Origin: Atriophallophorus winterbourni
Lineage: Eukaryota; Platyhelminthes; Trematoda; Plagiorchiida; Microphallidae
Reading direction: 5' to 3'
Length of the DNA: 64,000 bases
Assembly: GCA_013407085.1 (NCBI GenBank)
Contig: JACCGJ010001312.1
Location: 1 to 64,000 of the forward strand
In this document: piece after piece, positions 1 through 9,894 of the stretch
Position numbering within the stretch: the first letter of the stretch is position 1
How the letters are laid out: the number at the start of each line of letters is the position of its first letter
The notes under the pieces: generated by a model
Database searches by the model: none
What the model was told of the DNA's origin: nothing
What the model saw: only the letters and a program-made list of their open reading frames with translations
Program-made: the position numbers and the translations under genes

Positions 1-333
1 ATTGTCAACGCTTCTGACAAGATCTGATAGTGCAAACTCAAGGAAATGAATCAACAGTTTTCACAGGGTTGTTTAACTCGTTTCTAAATTTCAGAAATTA
101 GCTCATCAATGCAGATGCTGACGGTGAGTATGATCACAAAACGAGTGGTAAGATCTGGATTTTTAATAAATGGATCTCCATACGCCAGTTTACGCAATTT
201 TAGTGGAAGATTTCGATACACAATCATGATCGAAAGCTGCATTAGATCACGCATTTTTCAACCCCACTCATGCAGAGCAGCAAGCACGTCCTTATCCGTG
301 GATTGCGAGCGCTCGCCGTAATTTCGGTTCGGT

Positions 334-377
<44 letters not shown>

Positions 378-729
378 ATGTACCCTGATGACTCATTGGT
401 GATCTCCGAGCGACTTCAGAGCCAGTCCGGCCCTGAAGGTCAATGATAGCGACTCCTACCCTAATGCTGCTGCAGTAATTCTGATGCTGCTATTTTAGGA
501 CAGGCGGTTATTAGCACCAAATTCTGCCTCACTGATTGCATTCCTAACAATAGCAGAATTACGCAGCAAGGCTAGCCACTCGAAATCTTATTGTCGCAAT
601 TTATCCCCGACTAAGAAGAACGCATGCTTCGATATTGCGGTTTCGGCAAGATATATGAGTGCCAGACTTAGTCACTTAGATGTCTGAATCACGGTATTTT
701 AGCGGGTGGGTTAGAGAGAAGCCGGAAAT
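1..729. other. No gene seen; contains a TA/TG microsatellite
   Basis: No frame here has recognisable protein similarity. The only structure is the (TA)n(TG)n tract at 338-376. The segment 380-560 could be an old repeat but I could not match it to another copy in the window. Confidence 0.6.
338..376. repeat. (TA)n(TG)n microsatellite
   Basis: About 15 TA units run directly into four TG units. It has the same compound TA-then-TG order as the larger tract at 33745-33807. Confidence 0.95.
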
Positions 730-1150
730 GATTACGTCAATTCATTTCAATTCAACAAGTGGCAGCTGGCGCGAAGCTAGCCTCTTATCACGTTAACATC
801 CGCGTTGAACACATCGATTGTGTCTATTCTTGAGGCCAACCTGTGGCTCTCATCGCGTTCACCCATTAAAAGAGGGCGATTGGTCAAGATAAATAACAGC
901 GCACGCCTATCTTATGTAGGCAAAACAAACAATCAACACTGATCGTCGACATGTCTGACTCTATTGTCAGTTCGATCTGATTTGTCAGTCGATTTCGTGC
1001 CAAATGGTGTGCTTCCAGTCCTCGAGATGGTGCTAGTTTTATCCACATTGACGAATTCCACATCGTTCGATATCGTCCCAAATATGTCGCTCAAACCGTT
1101 CGAATGCAATCATTCCGAAACCCGAAGTATAATGAGTTCTAAATTATCGA
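730..1150 (+). repeat. Repeat family R1, copy 1 (internal part)
   Basis: This stretch aligns by eye with the reverse complement of 34590-35300 and with 6190-6500. Shared blocks include GGCAAAACAAACAATC near 918, CGACATGTCTGACT near 947 and the AAACCCGAAG block near 1118. The 5' end and the tRNA-like/hammerhead 3' end present in other copies are missing. No protein is encoded. It is probably a truncated copy of a hammerhead-bearing retroelement (see 8838-9425 and 34570-35470). Confidence 0.7.
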
Positions 1151-1233
1151 TCCTTTCGGCGGAATACGCTAAAGAAAATGCACTAAAAGCAGGCTGTTTT
1201 TGTAGTTTCACTGCATGCGATTTTTTTGTGCTT

Positions 1234-2460
1234 TTATAAAATAATACCGGATAAAAAATTATGACATAATAAAATACACTGACTTCGGTTTGTAGCCATA
1301 TCGCGTAAGGTTTCCAGCCAACTATTAGGTGGAGCTTTTGGACCCCACCCTGGCAAACGAATACACCCAACTGAGCCTAGCGCTACGGTGAGTTTCTTCA
1401 TCCCAACGCGCCACGTCATGGACTGGCCACCCGATTTTTTCTCCCAGCTTCTGTCAGGCTCTGCGAATAAGGCGCGGTACGGTAAACGGTGAGTAGGCAT
1501 TCTTAAAATATGTCCCAAGCGAGCAAGCATCAGCATTTCTCTCTCAGTCCGTGGCCACCTGGTCCTAACACCCGCTTGCAGACATCTGTGTGTAACACGA
1601 TGTTGCCACCGAATGCGAGCAATTCTACGAAGGCAACGGGTATCAAAAACAGAAAGCCGACGGACATCTTGCACTCGGATAGACCAGGCTTCGCAGCCAT
1701 AAAGGAGTGTAGCACGCACCACTGCGTTGGACACGGCCTTTAGTATGGAGTGAAACATCGTGTCGACGCTACGGGTGGCGAAGGTTAGCAAACGCTGCAC
1801 CCGCTTTGCGAACACGATGTGAGATGTCGTCCTCGACACAACCGCCGGCGGAGATACAACTGCCAGGGTAAACAAAGCTGTCGACTAATTCAAGATTGAC
1901 ATCGCACACAGTTAGGTTTGAAGAGAGCCACTCCAATACTGGGTAAGTGATTTACACTTGTTAGGCGCAAAGCACATGCCATACCTTGAAGCTTCAAGTG
2001 CCAGGCGGTCCAGGGCTTGTTGCATTATATGAGGGTCATCTCCCAGAAGTGCGATGTCATCCGCATACTCTAGATCGCTAGCTCTCACCCGGCAGAAGTT
2101 CAACACCTGTGCCCACCAGACCAGCTAAAGCTTTTCTCAGCATATCGTCGATCGCGAAGTTAAAAAGGAACGGCGAGATAGGGCAGCCCTGCCGCACTCC
2201 GCTGGAGATTTTGAACGAGGACGACAATTGTCCGTACGCTCGAACCCTGCCCGAAGTTTGGCAATATAATGCTTTCAAGATCCAAACACTTCTCGGGCAC
2301 TCCATGTCTCCATAGACAGTTCCAAAGACTTTCACGATCGATTGAATCGAATGCCGCTCGGATGTCAAGGAATACCCACTGCCTTGTGGTTCAGGCTTTT
2401 TAGCCAAAGGCTCCGGGTGGGGCCCCCTAATCTAACCCCCTACTTCGGCCTGGGCAACCG
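1234..2460 (-). pseudogene. RTE-like non-LTR retrotransposon, RT and 3' end, decayed
   Basis: On the minus strand the reverse transcriptase runs from about 2410 down to 1300, broken by frameshifts. Readable pieces, in order: the SGVRQGCPISPFLFNFAIDD block before the catalytic motif (near 2200), DLEYADDIALLGDD with the YADD catalytic box (near 2070), YGMCFAPNKCKSL (near 1970), then LLYGCEAWSIRVQDVRRLSV and GHILRMPTHRLPYRALFAE of the C-terminal region (1700-1470), ending with RLPGWGPK near 1350. These are hallmarks of RTE-like LINE polyproteins common in flukes. The endonuclease half is missing, as expected for 5' truncation. A second copy of the 3' part of this family lies at 38276-38806 on the plus strand. 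Not functional; confidence in the LINE call is high, in the exact clade moderate. Confidence 0.85.
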
Positions 2461-3046
2461 GGTAGTATCACGCCCACAAGCAATTATGAAAATAAAGGTA
2501 AAAATGACAGATCCCGTGCTCTCACGCTCTCTGCTCAAAATGCAGTATTGATGTACGGCGCAGATAACCTTTATCTGATCTATCACAAATACTTAGCTGC
2601 ATGCTTAAACATGCTGCGGTTTTGCAGCCTTCATCTCTGATCAATCTGACAGACCTTTGCGACTTGGAAGTGTCTCTGCTCATGTCCATTCGGTGACAGC
2701 CACGCTGCCTGGCTTCAGGCTAATGTTTTCATACATCATACATATTTAAACAAAGTTTGTTCAACTAATCACGAAATTTTTATAATGCTCACCTCGTAAT
2801 TATGCCGATTTTAAAGGACTAGCGCCGTTTAAATAGATAAATGTGGGAAATAATGTAAATTTATTTACCGACTGCTTGGAGTAGGCGTAGTGACCGGGAA
2901 CGTCATGTGCTACTTAAATCTGACGTACTTATATCTAGGAGCGGAACCGTTCAGGAATTTTCATTCAACACGGTCTTAGACCGTCTCGTTTGACTACCGG
3001 CTTAGTTGAGCACAGCACGCGGTTCGACTTCGCATGACTAAAATTC
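2461..3046. other. No gene seen
   Basis: The first 30 bases may belong to the 5' flank of the RTE-like fragment. The remainder shows no protein similarity and no repeat I can match inside this window. Confidence 0.5.
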
Positions 3047-4275
3047 ATTCAACGTAATTTAGGGATTTTAATGGTGTAAAAAGCCATAAGCTTAAGAATA
3101 ACCATAGGATGATAGAAATGGATAGAAGTACGTGTATAAAGATAATCAGTTAAGTTAAACACGGGACACGAATATTTCAATAAAAATTCGTCTAATTTCG
3201 TATTAAATTCATGCCAGATAGTGTAGTGAGCAACGTTAGAAGGTAATCTGTTCCGAGTAAAGCAGACGAACAGAATAAAAAATACCTACAATTCAGGCGG
3301 GTATGTGGTACCACCAGCACATATTCATTGGTGCCATAGTTTCTCGTATCCATTCGCGGTGAACAAATCATGTAAGTGATGGTTAGGGGCATGGGATATT
3401 TTGTAAAGTAGGATAAGGTCTCTGATTCGTCGATATGGAAACTCGAACAGATTCAGTTGAGCTATCCTTTCTTTATAAGGCTTGTTTTGGAGGCTGAGAA
3501 CTAGTTTTCTTGAGCGGTGATAGATTCGCTGCATAAGTTTAACATCCTTCTTGAGCCACAGAGACCATGACTGGTCTCAAATATGTATTCATGATCCTTG
3601 GGAATATATTAGGCGAAAATTTCCCAAATACCCGTTTGAGTAGATTGAGGACACCTGTTGCCTTTATAGAGGCAGTGTTAGTTTCAAATGTGGTTTTTAA
3701 ACGAGCATATCTAGATCCCCAAGGACGTGAAGCTATATAGTATGTAAAATCTCGATTCCAAACATTCATGAACCTGCATTTGTTGAAGTTAAATGGCACT
3801 TGTTCTTTAACGACCAGTTGTGAATCTACGGTTAACACCATCAAATGCTTTGGTGATATCTAGGTAGCAGGCGTGTATTGCTCGCCCTTTATCTACCGCT
3901 TGTGTTCAATCAGTAAATTAGATAAACAGGACTAATTCCCCAAAAATCCATGCTGTTTTCTCGAAAGCAACTGATTATTTTCGAAATGTTTCATTAGATC
4001 ATCAACAATAAGGCGCTGAAGTAATTTGAAAATCACGGGTGACAGAGTAACGGGCCGGTAATTAGCTACATCAGAGAGAGTTCCTCCTTAAAAATAGGAC
4101 AAATTATTCGGCGTTTCCAATCGGTAGGAATCACGCAATGTGCCAGTGTTTGTTTGAACATGTATGTGAATGGTTTGCATATCAAATTCGCATATTGCTT
4201 CACTATGAACGGGATTATTCTATCGGTCCCGGGAGACTGCTTTTTCAGATATAATAATGCTAGAAGGACGCGTGG
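3047..4275 (-). pseudogene. CR1-like LINE fragment A (RT to 3' tail)
   Basis: The minus strand carries a decayed CR1-like RT. Near 4250-4080 it reads SPGTDRIIPFIVKQYAN and CVIPTDWKRRI, the region before the catalytic motifs. Near 3600-3540 it reads IMNTYLRPVM, and near 3530-3330 it reads MQRIYHRSRKLVLSLQNKPY and FPYRRIRDLILLYKI. The catalytic FADD segment is deleted or frameshifted away: the frame jumps near 3840. The 3' end is the tail common to these elements (GGTTATTCTTAAGCTTATGG, then the pyrimidine-rich stretch and ATTAAAATCC) at 3110-3047. Closely related to copies F (15650-16865) and G. Confidence 0.8.
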
Positions 4276-4794
4276 ATATTTATCGCTTTGACGTTTCGCA
4301 TGTGCAGTTATGCAGTACGTTCATCGGAGCTTTGCATTGTATCATGAATAGTACTCGCGCACAAAGTATATTCTCTGTAATTGCTTTCACCTCTAGTGTT
4401 CTCTGTTAGTGTTGTAGTCTCGAAATGGAGGTTTGCTTGGGCGTATTGTGGTTCATGTTTCGATACCTATCCGTGTGGTGCATTTAAATGGGCGTGCCCG
4501 AGCCTAATTCCGCATCATACTGAAGCAGAGCATGGGTGCCGACAATCTGTTAGCGACGAACTAACACCCAATCTAATTGGTCAGCACATCATCGCTACTG
4601 CCTCTTGCTAATCAAGCAGGAAATGTACGTCCTGATACGAATGACAAATGCCTCATAGTCATACAATGCATGTGCGCGGTGATAGTCTTCATCGTCAGCG
4701 ATAGCCTTCATCACTCGCATGCACCGTCGTCAAATGCGATGAAAATTCAACTGATTGAGGGAGGGTGATATTTAAGCAAAGGTATTAATAGAAC
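4276..4794. other. No gene seen
   Basis: Short open frames occur but none shows a recognisable domain or splice context. Confidence 0.5.
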
Positions 4795-4966
4795 AGTAGG
4801 CCAAAATTTCCCCTCCAATTCATAATTGGAATTACTTTTGCTCCTCATTTGAACCACATGTACGCAAACACGAAAGTACGATTTGCTCAAATTTTATGCG
4901 CACACACTATGGTATTGTATGGCTATTTTCTTTTTTCACAATCTTTAATCTTTAAAGACAAATGAG
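4795..4966 (+). mobile_element. CR1-like LINE 3' tail fragment
   Basis: The sequence matches the 3' untranslated ends at 30780-30962 and 43290-43440: CATAATTGGAATTA, then GCTCCTCATTTGAA, then ACGATTTG. It ends with ATCTTTAATCTTTAA, a degenerate version of the short tandem repeats that end these LINEs. Only the tail is left. Confidence 0.65.
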
Positions 4967-5329
4967 TGGGTTATGGCAATTTAGAAAGTCTAGCTAATGT
5001 TCCGATCGGTGCTGAACGCAGATCGATGATTGACCGGATAACTCCACATGCGATGGAGCGACCAAAGACGATCAATTTTTGCGATCACAAGGGTAGCAGA
5101 TGGAACTCATGTGAGATGAGCAATATACAACCGGATCCGCAAATCAGTCACGGCGATTAAAACAAAAGATCCACCGCGTAAAAATAAGCGTCCAATCACT
5201 GGGGTCGCCTTCTTGGCTTAGAACTGATGAATCTCATCTCACTATTTTTAACGATTTTAAGTTGCAATGACAATTCGTCAAGCTAGCTAAATTAGGCTCT
5301 GATCAACTCCATTTCGGCCTTGTTCAATT
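4967..5329. other. No gene seen
   Basis: Open frames are short and unsupported. Confidence 0.4.
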
Positions 5330-5465
5330 CTGTTCACAAAACACAATTCAAGACTCACTGAACCTGATCTTACTGTCTCCACCTGATGACAGCAAACAGC
5401 CAGAACCTGGTAGTGGTGTGCAAGGGATGGGGATGTGAGCAACACAATACATTGGACAATTCACT
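5330..5465 (+). repeat. Repeat family R2 with hammerhead-like core, copy at 5.4 kb
   Basis: R2 copies share a core of the form CTCCAC-CTGATGA-stem-GAAACCGGTH-GTGGNG. Here CTCCAC is at 5377-5382, CTGATGA at 5383-5389 and GTGGTG at 5413-5418. The conserved GAAA has lost one A (CAGAACC), so this copy should not cleave. The flanks (GAACCTGATCTTACTGTCTC before, GGGATGTGAGCAACAC after) match 42410-42520 and 41230-41340. Confidence 0.6.
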
Positions 5466-5639
5466 ACCGTTCCAAAGTATTTCGATTACAGCGGGGTGCT
5501 TAAACAGCGAACGAAGTGTTAGGATTGGCACAAGAATCCAACTCGAGAAACTGATGGTTTTACATTTTCGTTACATGAGCCAGTCAACACAGCGATTGCT
5601 CCATGTCAACTGATGCCTCACGGCATATCCTGCACAGGT

Positions 5640-6705
5640 TTTGAAACCATTCGATGCAACCGTAATCACACACCCTATATGTTTCACACTTTCTTGACAA
5701 GTGTGTCCTGATTCATTCCTTAGGTCAAACTTTCAATCATTAATCAGGCTAACCCACTAGTCTCAACATAAGAGAACTCCAATTGATCAAACGCATTTAT
5801 TACTCACTCGAGATTCAACTGCAGACGACATTTTTTGCCGTGTGAGTTTGTTTTACTTGGAACAATCTGTCAGATTATGTTGTAAACTCACCAAATCAGC
5901 AAACTTTCAAGAGAAGCCTTGATACCTTTTTGACACTAAACCTATGCATAGAAAAAAACTATACATCTTAACACCGTGCATCTACATTTGTTATCCCACA
6001 AATCGAAAGCAATTTCTGCCCTTTGGATTTTTAATTGGTTCTTGAACTGCTCAGTAAGCAACCTAATCCCTTTTTTTGCTTGTTATATTATTCGTTGTTT
6101 CCATATTATTCTGTGGTTCTTTTGTAAAGCTATATGCTTTTTAGACCATTAAAATTGAATTGAATTGAATTGAATTGAATGACAAGGAACTAAACATGCA
6201 CATTAGATATATGACAATCTAGTAATCACAACACTGTCCTCGACCTGTCTCTACCAATTTGTCTCATGCCAAATGGCTTAATCCATGCCCTCACCTCATT
6301 GGGCTTCTTGGACCGAACTTGACGAATTGCACATGGTTCGGTAGCAACTGACATTGTCCATCTCTTCATGTTTCGGCAGATTTTGTCGCTCGAACCGTCT
6401 TTTTTCGTCTAAAACCCGAATTAGTATGGGTTTGCGCTTGTCGCCGTTGGTCGTTTCCATCTCTTGTGCTGTGCCACAGGGTAATTTTGTGCATATCATT
6501 TGGTAGCTCGTGATTACCACTCGTCACCAATGCACTTCACACCTACACAATATTCAACTTTCCGTATGTGCGCCACTATTAAGAGCCTACTACAGATGGC
6601 TGCATTTCTTATCGAGTGGTGATAGTTAACTTGAACGATTGTGCCGAAACAACTATTGTCGAAGACTTGTTGGCTTAAGTTTTTTGTACTTTGTCGAGAT
6701 TTCAC
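5640..6705 (+). repeat. Repeat family R1, copy 2, split by a CR1 insertion
   Basis: The left part (about 5690-5830, with CCTTAGGTCAAACTTTCAAT and AAACGCATTTATTACTCAC) and the right part (6181-6530, with CACAACACTGTCCTCGACC and TTTGTCGCTCGAACCGTC) are collinear with the continuous copy on the minus strand at 34570-35470. The 350-bp CR1 tail fragment at 5835-6180 sits between them. No hammerhead end is visible. Confidence 0.65.
5835..6180 (+). mobile_element. CR1-like LINE fragment C, 5'-truncated, inside R1
   Basis: Opens with the last codons of the RT C-terminus, reading VCFTWNNLSDYVVNS and then FKRSLDTFL, followed by a stop and about 200 bp of 3' UTR. It ends in five copies of AATTG at 6153-6180, the pentamer tail of this subfamily. 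Extreme 5' truncation is typical of target-primed reverse transcription. Confidence 0.8.
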
Positions 6706-6894
6706 GCTGATTCAACACGCCCACTCTAATTTTTTTCCAAAACGATATTCTTGGGCTTCTGAGACTACCCGCTTTGTGATGCTGCTGACTCAAGTTTTGC
6801 GTGGTCAATCAATGTAGCATCGTGTTACTTGTTGGTCACATTGCTGATTAAATGTGTCCACCCTAAAACTACCTTCCGTCACAGCAACCTCAGA
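6706..6894. other. No gene seen
   Basis: Short unassigned sequence between an R1 copy and a CR1 tail. Confidence 0.4.
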
Positions 6895-7090
6895 TCCATT
6901 CGAAAGGATTTTCAGGAGCAAACTGGATATATTTATGTTTAGTAATTCCACCCGTTTATATATAACTTAATTGAGCAACATCACACATTTATCCAAACAA
7001 ATATTTTTCCGTCATACGGAGACAATACTCGAAATTTTCTCTAACTATGTGCTTTTTGTGACCATAAATTCTTGAATCTTGAATCTTGAA
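6895..7090 (+). mobile_element. CR1-like LINE 3' tail fragment D1
   Basis: Contains a degraded RT C-terminal remnant (DPFERIFRSKLDIF) then a 3' UTR. It ends with three CTTGAAT repeats at about 7068-7090. Confidence 0.7.
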
Positions 7091-7213
7091 CTACAAACCG
7101 TCTATCTTTCTCGTTCCTCAATTATTGTATATATTTATTGTCCTTGTACGAATATTCTGTGGTGTTTTACAACTACGAGCTTTTTATACCACAAATTCTT
7201 GAGTCTTGAACAG
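7091..7213 (+). mobile_element. CR1-like LINE 3' tail fragment D2
   Basis: A second tail lies immediately downstream of D1. It holds the family's terminal block (ATTCTGTGGTGTTTTACAAC, then GCTTTTTATACCA) and ends in CTTGAGTCTTGAAC. Two tails in a row suggest one element landed at the end of another. Confidence 0.65.
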
Positions 7214-8330
7214 CTGTATCTGCTCTTTCCAGGCTTGGATATGACGCTTTACACAGTGCCTTAGAAGTGAGCGATCAAAATCAAGTTCTTCCCAACTCTA
7301 AAGATTCGTGCCAAGAGCTTTCATATCTCTTTTGCGAAAGGTCTTTGTACCGCAAGTGCGGTCAGCCAAATGGTCGACTTCCTGATTGCAACTCACAATA
7401 GAGTAGATCTTTCGGAATACGACCATTTTCCATTCTGTAGACATGACCAAACCACCGCCGGTGGCGCTGTCGCAATCGGGTGAACATGCTATGTAGACCA
7501 GCTTTTGAAAGCACTTCAGCATTAGTCATTTTGTCCATCCATGATATGTTCAAGCTAGAAGGGATGCTTAGTAGATGGAAAGAATTTAGCTTCATTTCGT
7601 GTCTTGCGTGGATGATCGAGGTATCACAACCGGAAAGTAGATCATTTAGTACACACACGCTGTATACCAACATCTTTTTTTACAGTCAACATGCGGTTGC
7701 CTGAGACACAAGAGTTAAAACGGTGCAAGGCGGCAGCTCTTCTGTTAATCCGCTTATTAATTTTCGTGTCTATTGAGAGATTATCCGCAATGGTTGAACC
7801 AAGATACGTAAAATGACGTACTGCTTCATGCTGACCGTTTTCAACCGTGATGATGAGGGTCGATATAGCCCCATGACCAAGAATTTGGGTCTTATTTATG
7901 GAGATTGTTAGCCTAAAGTCTGCATGCCGACCCAAAACGGTACTTTACCGACGGGAGATGCTCTTGGGAAATGAGCAATATTAGCTGCATCGTTAGCAAA
8001 CAGCAGGTCACGGATTAGCACATCCCGTACCTTGTTTTGTGATTTCATGCGGTTCAGGATGAAAAGCTTACCATCGCGTGCATAGATAAATATCTTGTTT
8101 TCGTCTCGAAAGTGTGCTTCAGCAGCAGAGCAAAGAAAATACCGAACAGCATGGGAGATAGAACACACCCTAGTATGACGTCTTGGCGAATTTCAAAAGC
8201 TTCTGAGCTGCATCCGTTAAAGTGGACTAAGCCCTTCATACCAGCTTGGACAGAAATAACTAGTTTGAGCGGTCTTGTAGGGCAGCCTCTACGAATAACC
8301 ATTTTGCAGAACCTCCCTGCTGACATATTA
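7214..8330 (-). pseudogene. RTE-like LINE, RT and C-terminus, decayed (copy B)
   Basis: On the minus strand the protein reads from RT into the C-terminal region in several frames. It reads MKGLVHFNGCSSEAFEIRQD followed by the GCVLSPMLFGIFFALLLKHT motif (8260-8120), LFANDAANIAHF with a damaged catalytic box (near 8000), and LTISINKTQILG and HFTYLGSTIADNLSIDTKIN (7910-7770). It ends with RRWFGHVYRMENGRIPKDLL (7480-7400). This is the same family as 37640-39730, 53690-54900 and 58528-64000. The catalytic YADD reads FAND, and frameshifts separate every segment. Endonuclease and RT N-terminus are absent. Confidence 0.85.
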
Positions 8331-8384
8331 GTTTAACTGACTCCCACAAAAATTCCCTGGAGTTCTAAAACAAATTAAAACACG

Positions 8385-8545
8385 TATACGGTTGCTCGCA
8401 TCTCCCACCTACACCACGACTGATTTCTGGATGTCTACCATCATCAGGTTGAGATAGTATAGGTTAGTTTCAGTGAGCCTTGTAACCGTAGAAAAGTTGT
8501 AAACAAAGTCAGACATTGAATACTCTATTAACTAGGGTTCGCACA
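8385..8545 (-). repeat. Repeat family R2, diverged copy
   Basis: The reverse complement contains CCTGATGATGGTAGACATCC, then AGAAATCAGTCGTGGTGTAG: the R2 layout CTGATGA, stem, GAAA, NUH, GTGG. Helix III and part of helix I no longer pair, so no activity is expected. Confidence 0.5.
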
Positions 8546-8569
8546 ACGACCACATTGATCAAATAGAAC

Positions 8570-8822
8570 TATAGGGTAAGCGATATTTGGAAAATAAGTT
8601 GTTTAAATGTGTGACCACTCATCCGTGCCAAGCCCATCGAACTATTCACAAAGTTGATCACGACGGTCCATAATGGAAGCACTGGACTCGAGTTTCGCTC
8701 TCATTTGAGCTCATCAGCAGTGCATATCCACCGCTTCGGGGGCGGGATTCGAACCCCCGACCATCACAGTGTATCCCATGCTTAACGACTGGGCTAACCG
8801 TCCACGGTGCCCGTCGCAATTA
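8570..8822 (-). repeat. Hammerhead-bearing R1 unit, copy A (inverted)
   Basis: Reading the minus strand from 8822: a tRNA-like segment with an A-box-like block (TTAGCCCAGTCGTTAAG), a perfect B box (GGTTCGAATCC, near 8753-8743), then a complete hammerhead (8731-8673). A 3' segment follows ending in GGATGAGTGGTCACACATTT. Copies A and B are arranged head to head and share about 185 bp in inverted orientation around a spacer of about 75 bp (8763-8838). The tRNA-like head is an internal pol III promoter relic, not a tRNA gene: no cloverleaf closes around it. Confidence 0.85.
8673..8731 (-). ncRNA. Type I hammerhead ribozyme, copy A
   Basis: All conserved core bases are present on the minus strand: CTGATGA at 8717-8711, a 4-bp helix II (GCTC/GAGC) with loop AAATGA, GAAA at 8696-8693, and a GTC cleavage triplet cut after position 8685. 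Helix I pairs GCACTG with CAGTGC and then GTGGA with TCCAT across a small internal loop. Helix III is the palindrome ACTCGAGT with almost no loop, as in retroelement hammerheads that cleave best as dimers. Confidence 0.85.
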
Positions 8823-8837
8823 AGGCATGAACTGTCT

Positions 8838-9040
8838 CTGGTCGGGGGTTCGAATCCCGCCCCCGAAGCGGTGGATATGCACTGCTGATGAGCTCAAATG
8901 AGAGCGAAACTCGAGTCCAGTGCTTCCATTATGGACCGTCGTGATCAACTTTGTGAATAGTTCGATGGGCTTGCACGGATGAGTGGTCACAAATATAAAC
9001 AACTTATTCTCCAAATATCGCTTAAACAACAATGCCCATC
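8838..9040 (+). repeat. Hammerhead-bearing R1 unit, copy B (5'-truncated)
   Basis: Starts inside the tRNA-like head (the B box GGTTCGAATCC is present, the A box is missing), carries an intact hammerhead at 8871-8929 and runs through GGATGAGTGGTCACAAATAT. It passes straight into the beginning of the next unit (copy C) near 9045, so B and C form a head-to-tail tandem. Confidence 0.85.
8871..8929 (+). ncRNA. Type I hammerhead ribozyme, copy B
   Basis: CTGATGA at 8885-8891, helix II 8892-8895 with 8902-8905, GAAA at 8906-8909, palindrome CTCGAG at 8910-8915, cleavage expected after C8917. Helix I: 8879-8884 with 8918-8923, extended by 8871-8875 with 8925-8929. Same 59-nt length as copies A and C. 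Confidence 0.87.
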
Positions 9041-9425
9041 AGATCTAATCGGTGTTAGCTTACACTGTATCCGATGGGAAGACCTGACACGGAGATCTGT
9101 TCGGTTGGGCGACCACAATAGATGTTGCTGGCTCCTTCTGAACTGGTCGGGCAAACAAAGCTACTCAAATGTGCCAGTCTGGAGAACAGTTCATAAACGC
9201 TTAATTGCGATCGGTCAAACGGTGGACGGTAGCCCGGTCGTTAAGACATGGGACTACAATGGGATGGTCGGGGGTTCGAATCCCGCCCCCGAAGCGGTGG
9301 ATATGCACTGCTGATGAGCTCAAATGAGAGCGAAACTCGAGTCCAGTGCTTCCATTATGGACCGTCGTGATCAACTTTGTGAATAGTTCGATGGGATTGG
9401 CACGGATGAGTGGTCACACATATAA
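9041..9425 (+). repeat. Hammerhead-bearing R1 unit, copy C (internally deleted)
   Basis: Begins with R1 5' sequence (GTTAGCTTACACTGTATCC, matching the minus strand near 35440) and follows R1 to about 9170. It then jumps to the tRNA-like head (GGTAGCCCGGTCGTTAAG near 9228, B box near 9273) and the hammerhead at 9297-9355. It ends in GGATGAGTGGTCACACATAT. This is the copy showing that the short hammerhead repeat is the 3' end of the longer R1 family. Confidence 0.8.
9297..9355 (+). ncRNA. Type I hammerhead ribozyme, copy C
   Basis: Identical core and helices to copy B; cleavage expected after 9343. Together with the cut after 8917 in copy B, a transcript would release a 426-nt RNA (8918-9343). 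Confidence 0.87.
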
Positions 9426-9894
9426 ACTATAGGGTAATTCTTCGTCAAGCGCTCAAAACACTAATAACCGATATTTACAAGTAGCGCTTGTACGCCACTG
9501 TTGTATACGGTAATCAATCACACATACTGAAACACGTAGATGGGGTAAAACACGTGATCGTGAAAAAATGCTTATTTGTTTATTCTGCAACCACAGTGCT
9601 TGCCATGTTGTGTGCATCATGCATTGTCAGCCTTATTAAACGCCATAGTCGAATGAAACCAATCTGAGTGGAATCACGTAAAATTATCCCCTGCGTAACC
9701 GAATTTGGTGCTTTTGTGTGAACATATTTTTCCAACAACTTTCGAATCCAGTAGTAAGAATTTGCTTTTATGTTGAGTGTTTGTTGTAAAAACGCATGAA
9801 AACATACTTCTTGACTCATGTATTTTGATTTCGTCATATCCACATGTGTGTTTACTTGGGATTGTTCAGTTTTGTTGTTTAACCTCTACACAAC
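9426..9894. other. No gene seen
   Basis: An open frame at 9580-9843 (minus) has no recognisable similarity. Fragments around 9430-9530 resemble R2 flanking sequence (GTCAAGCGCTCAAAACACTA compares with 42195-42210). Confidence 0.4.

Noticed and set aside
8743..8812. tRNA gene
   Set aside because: A and B boxes are present but acceptor and anticodon stems do not close; the segment is the tRNA-like head of a repeat present in several copies.
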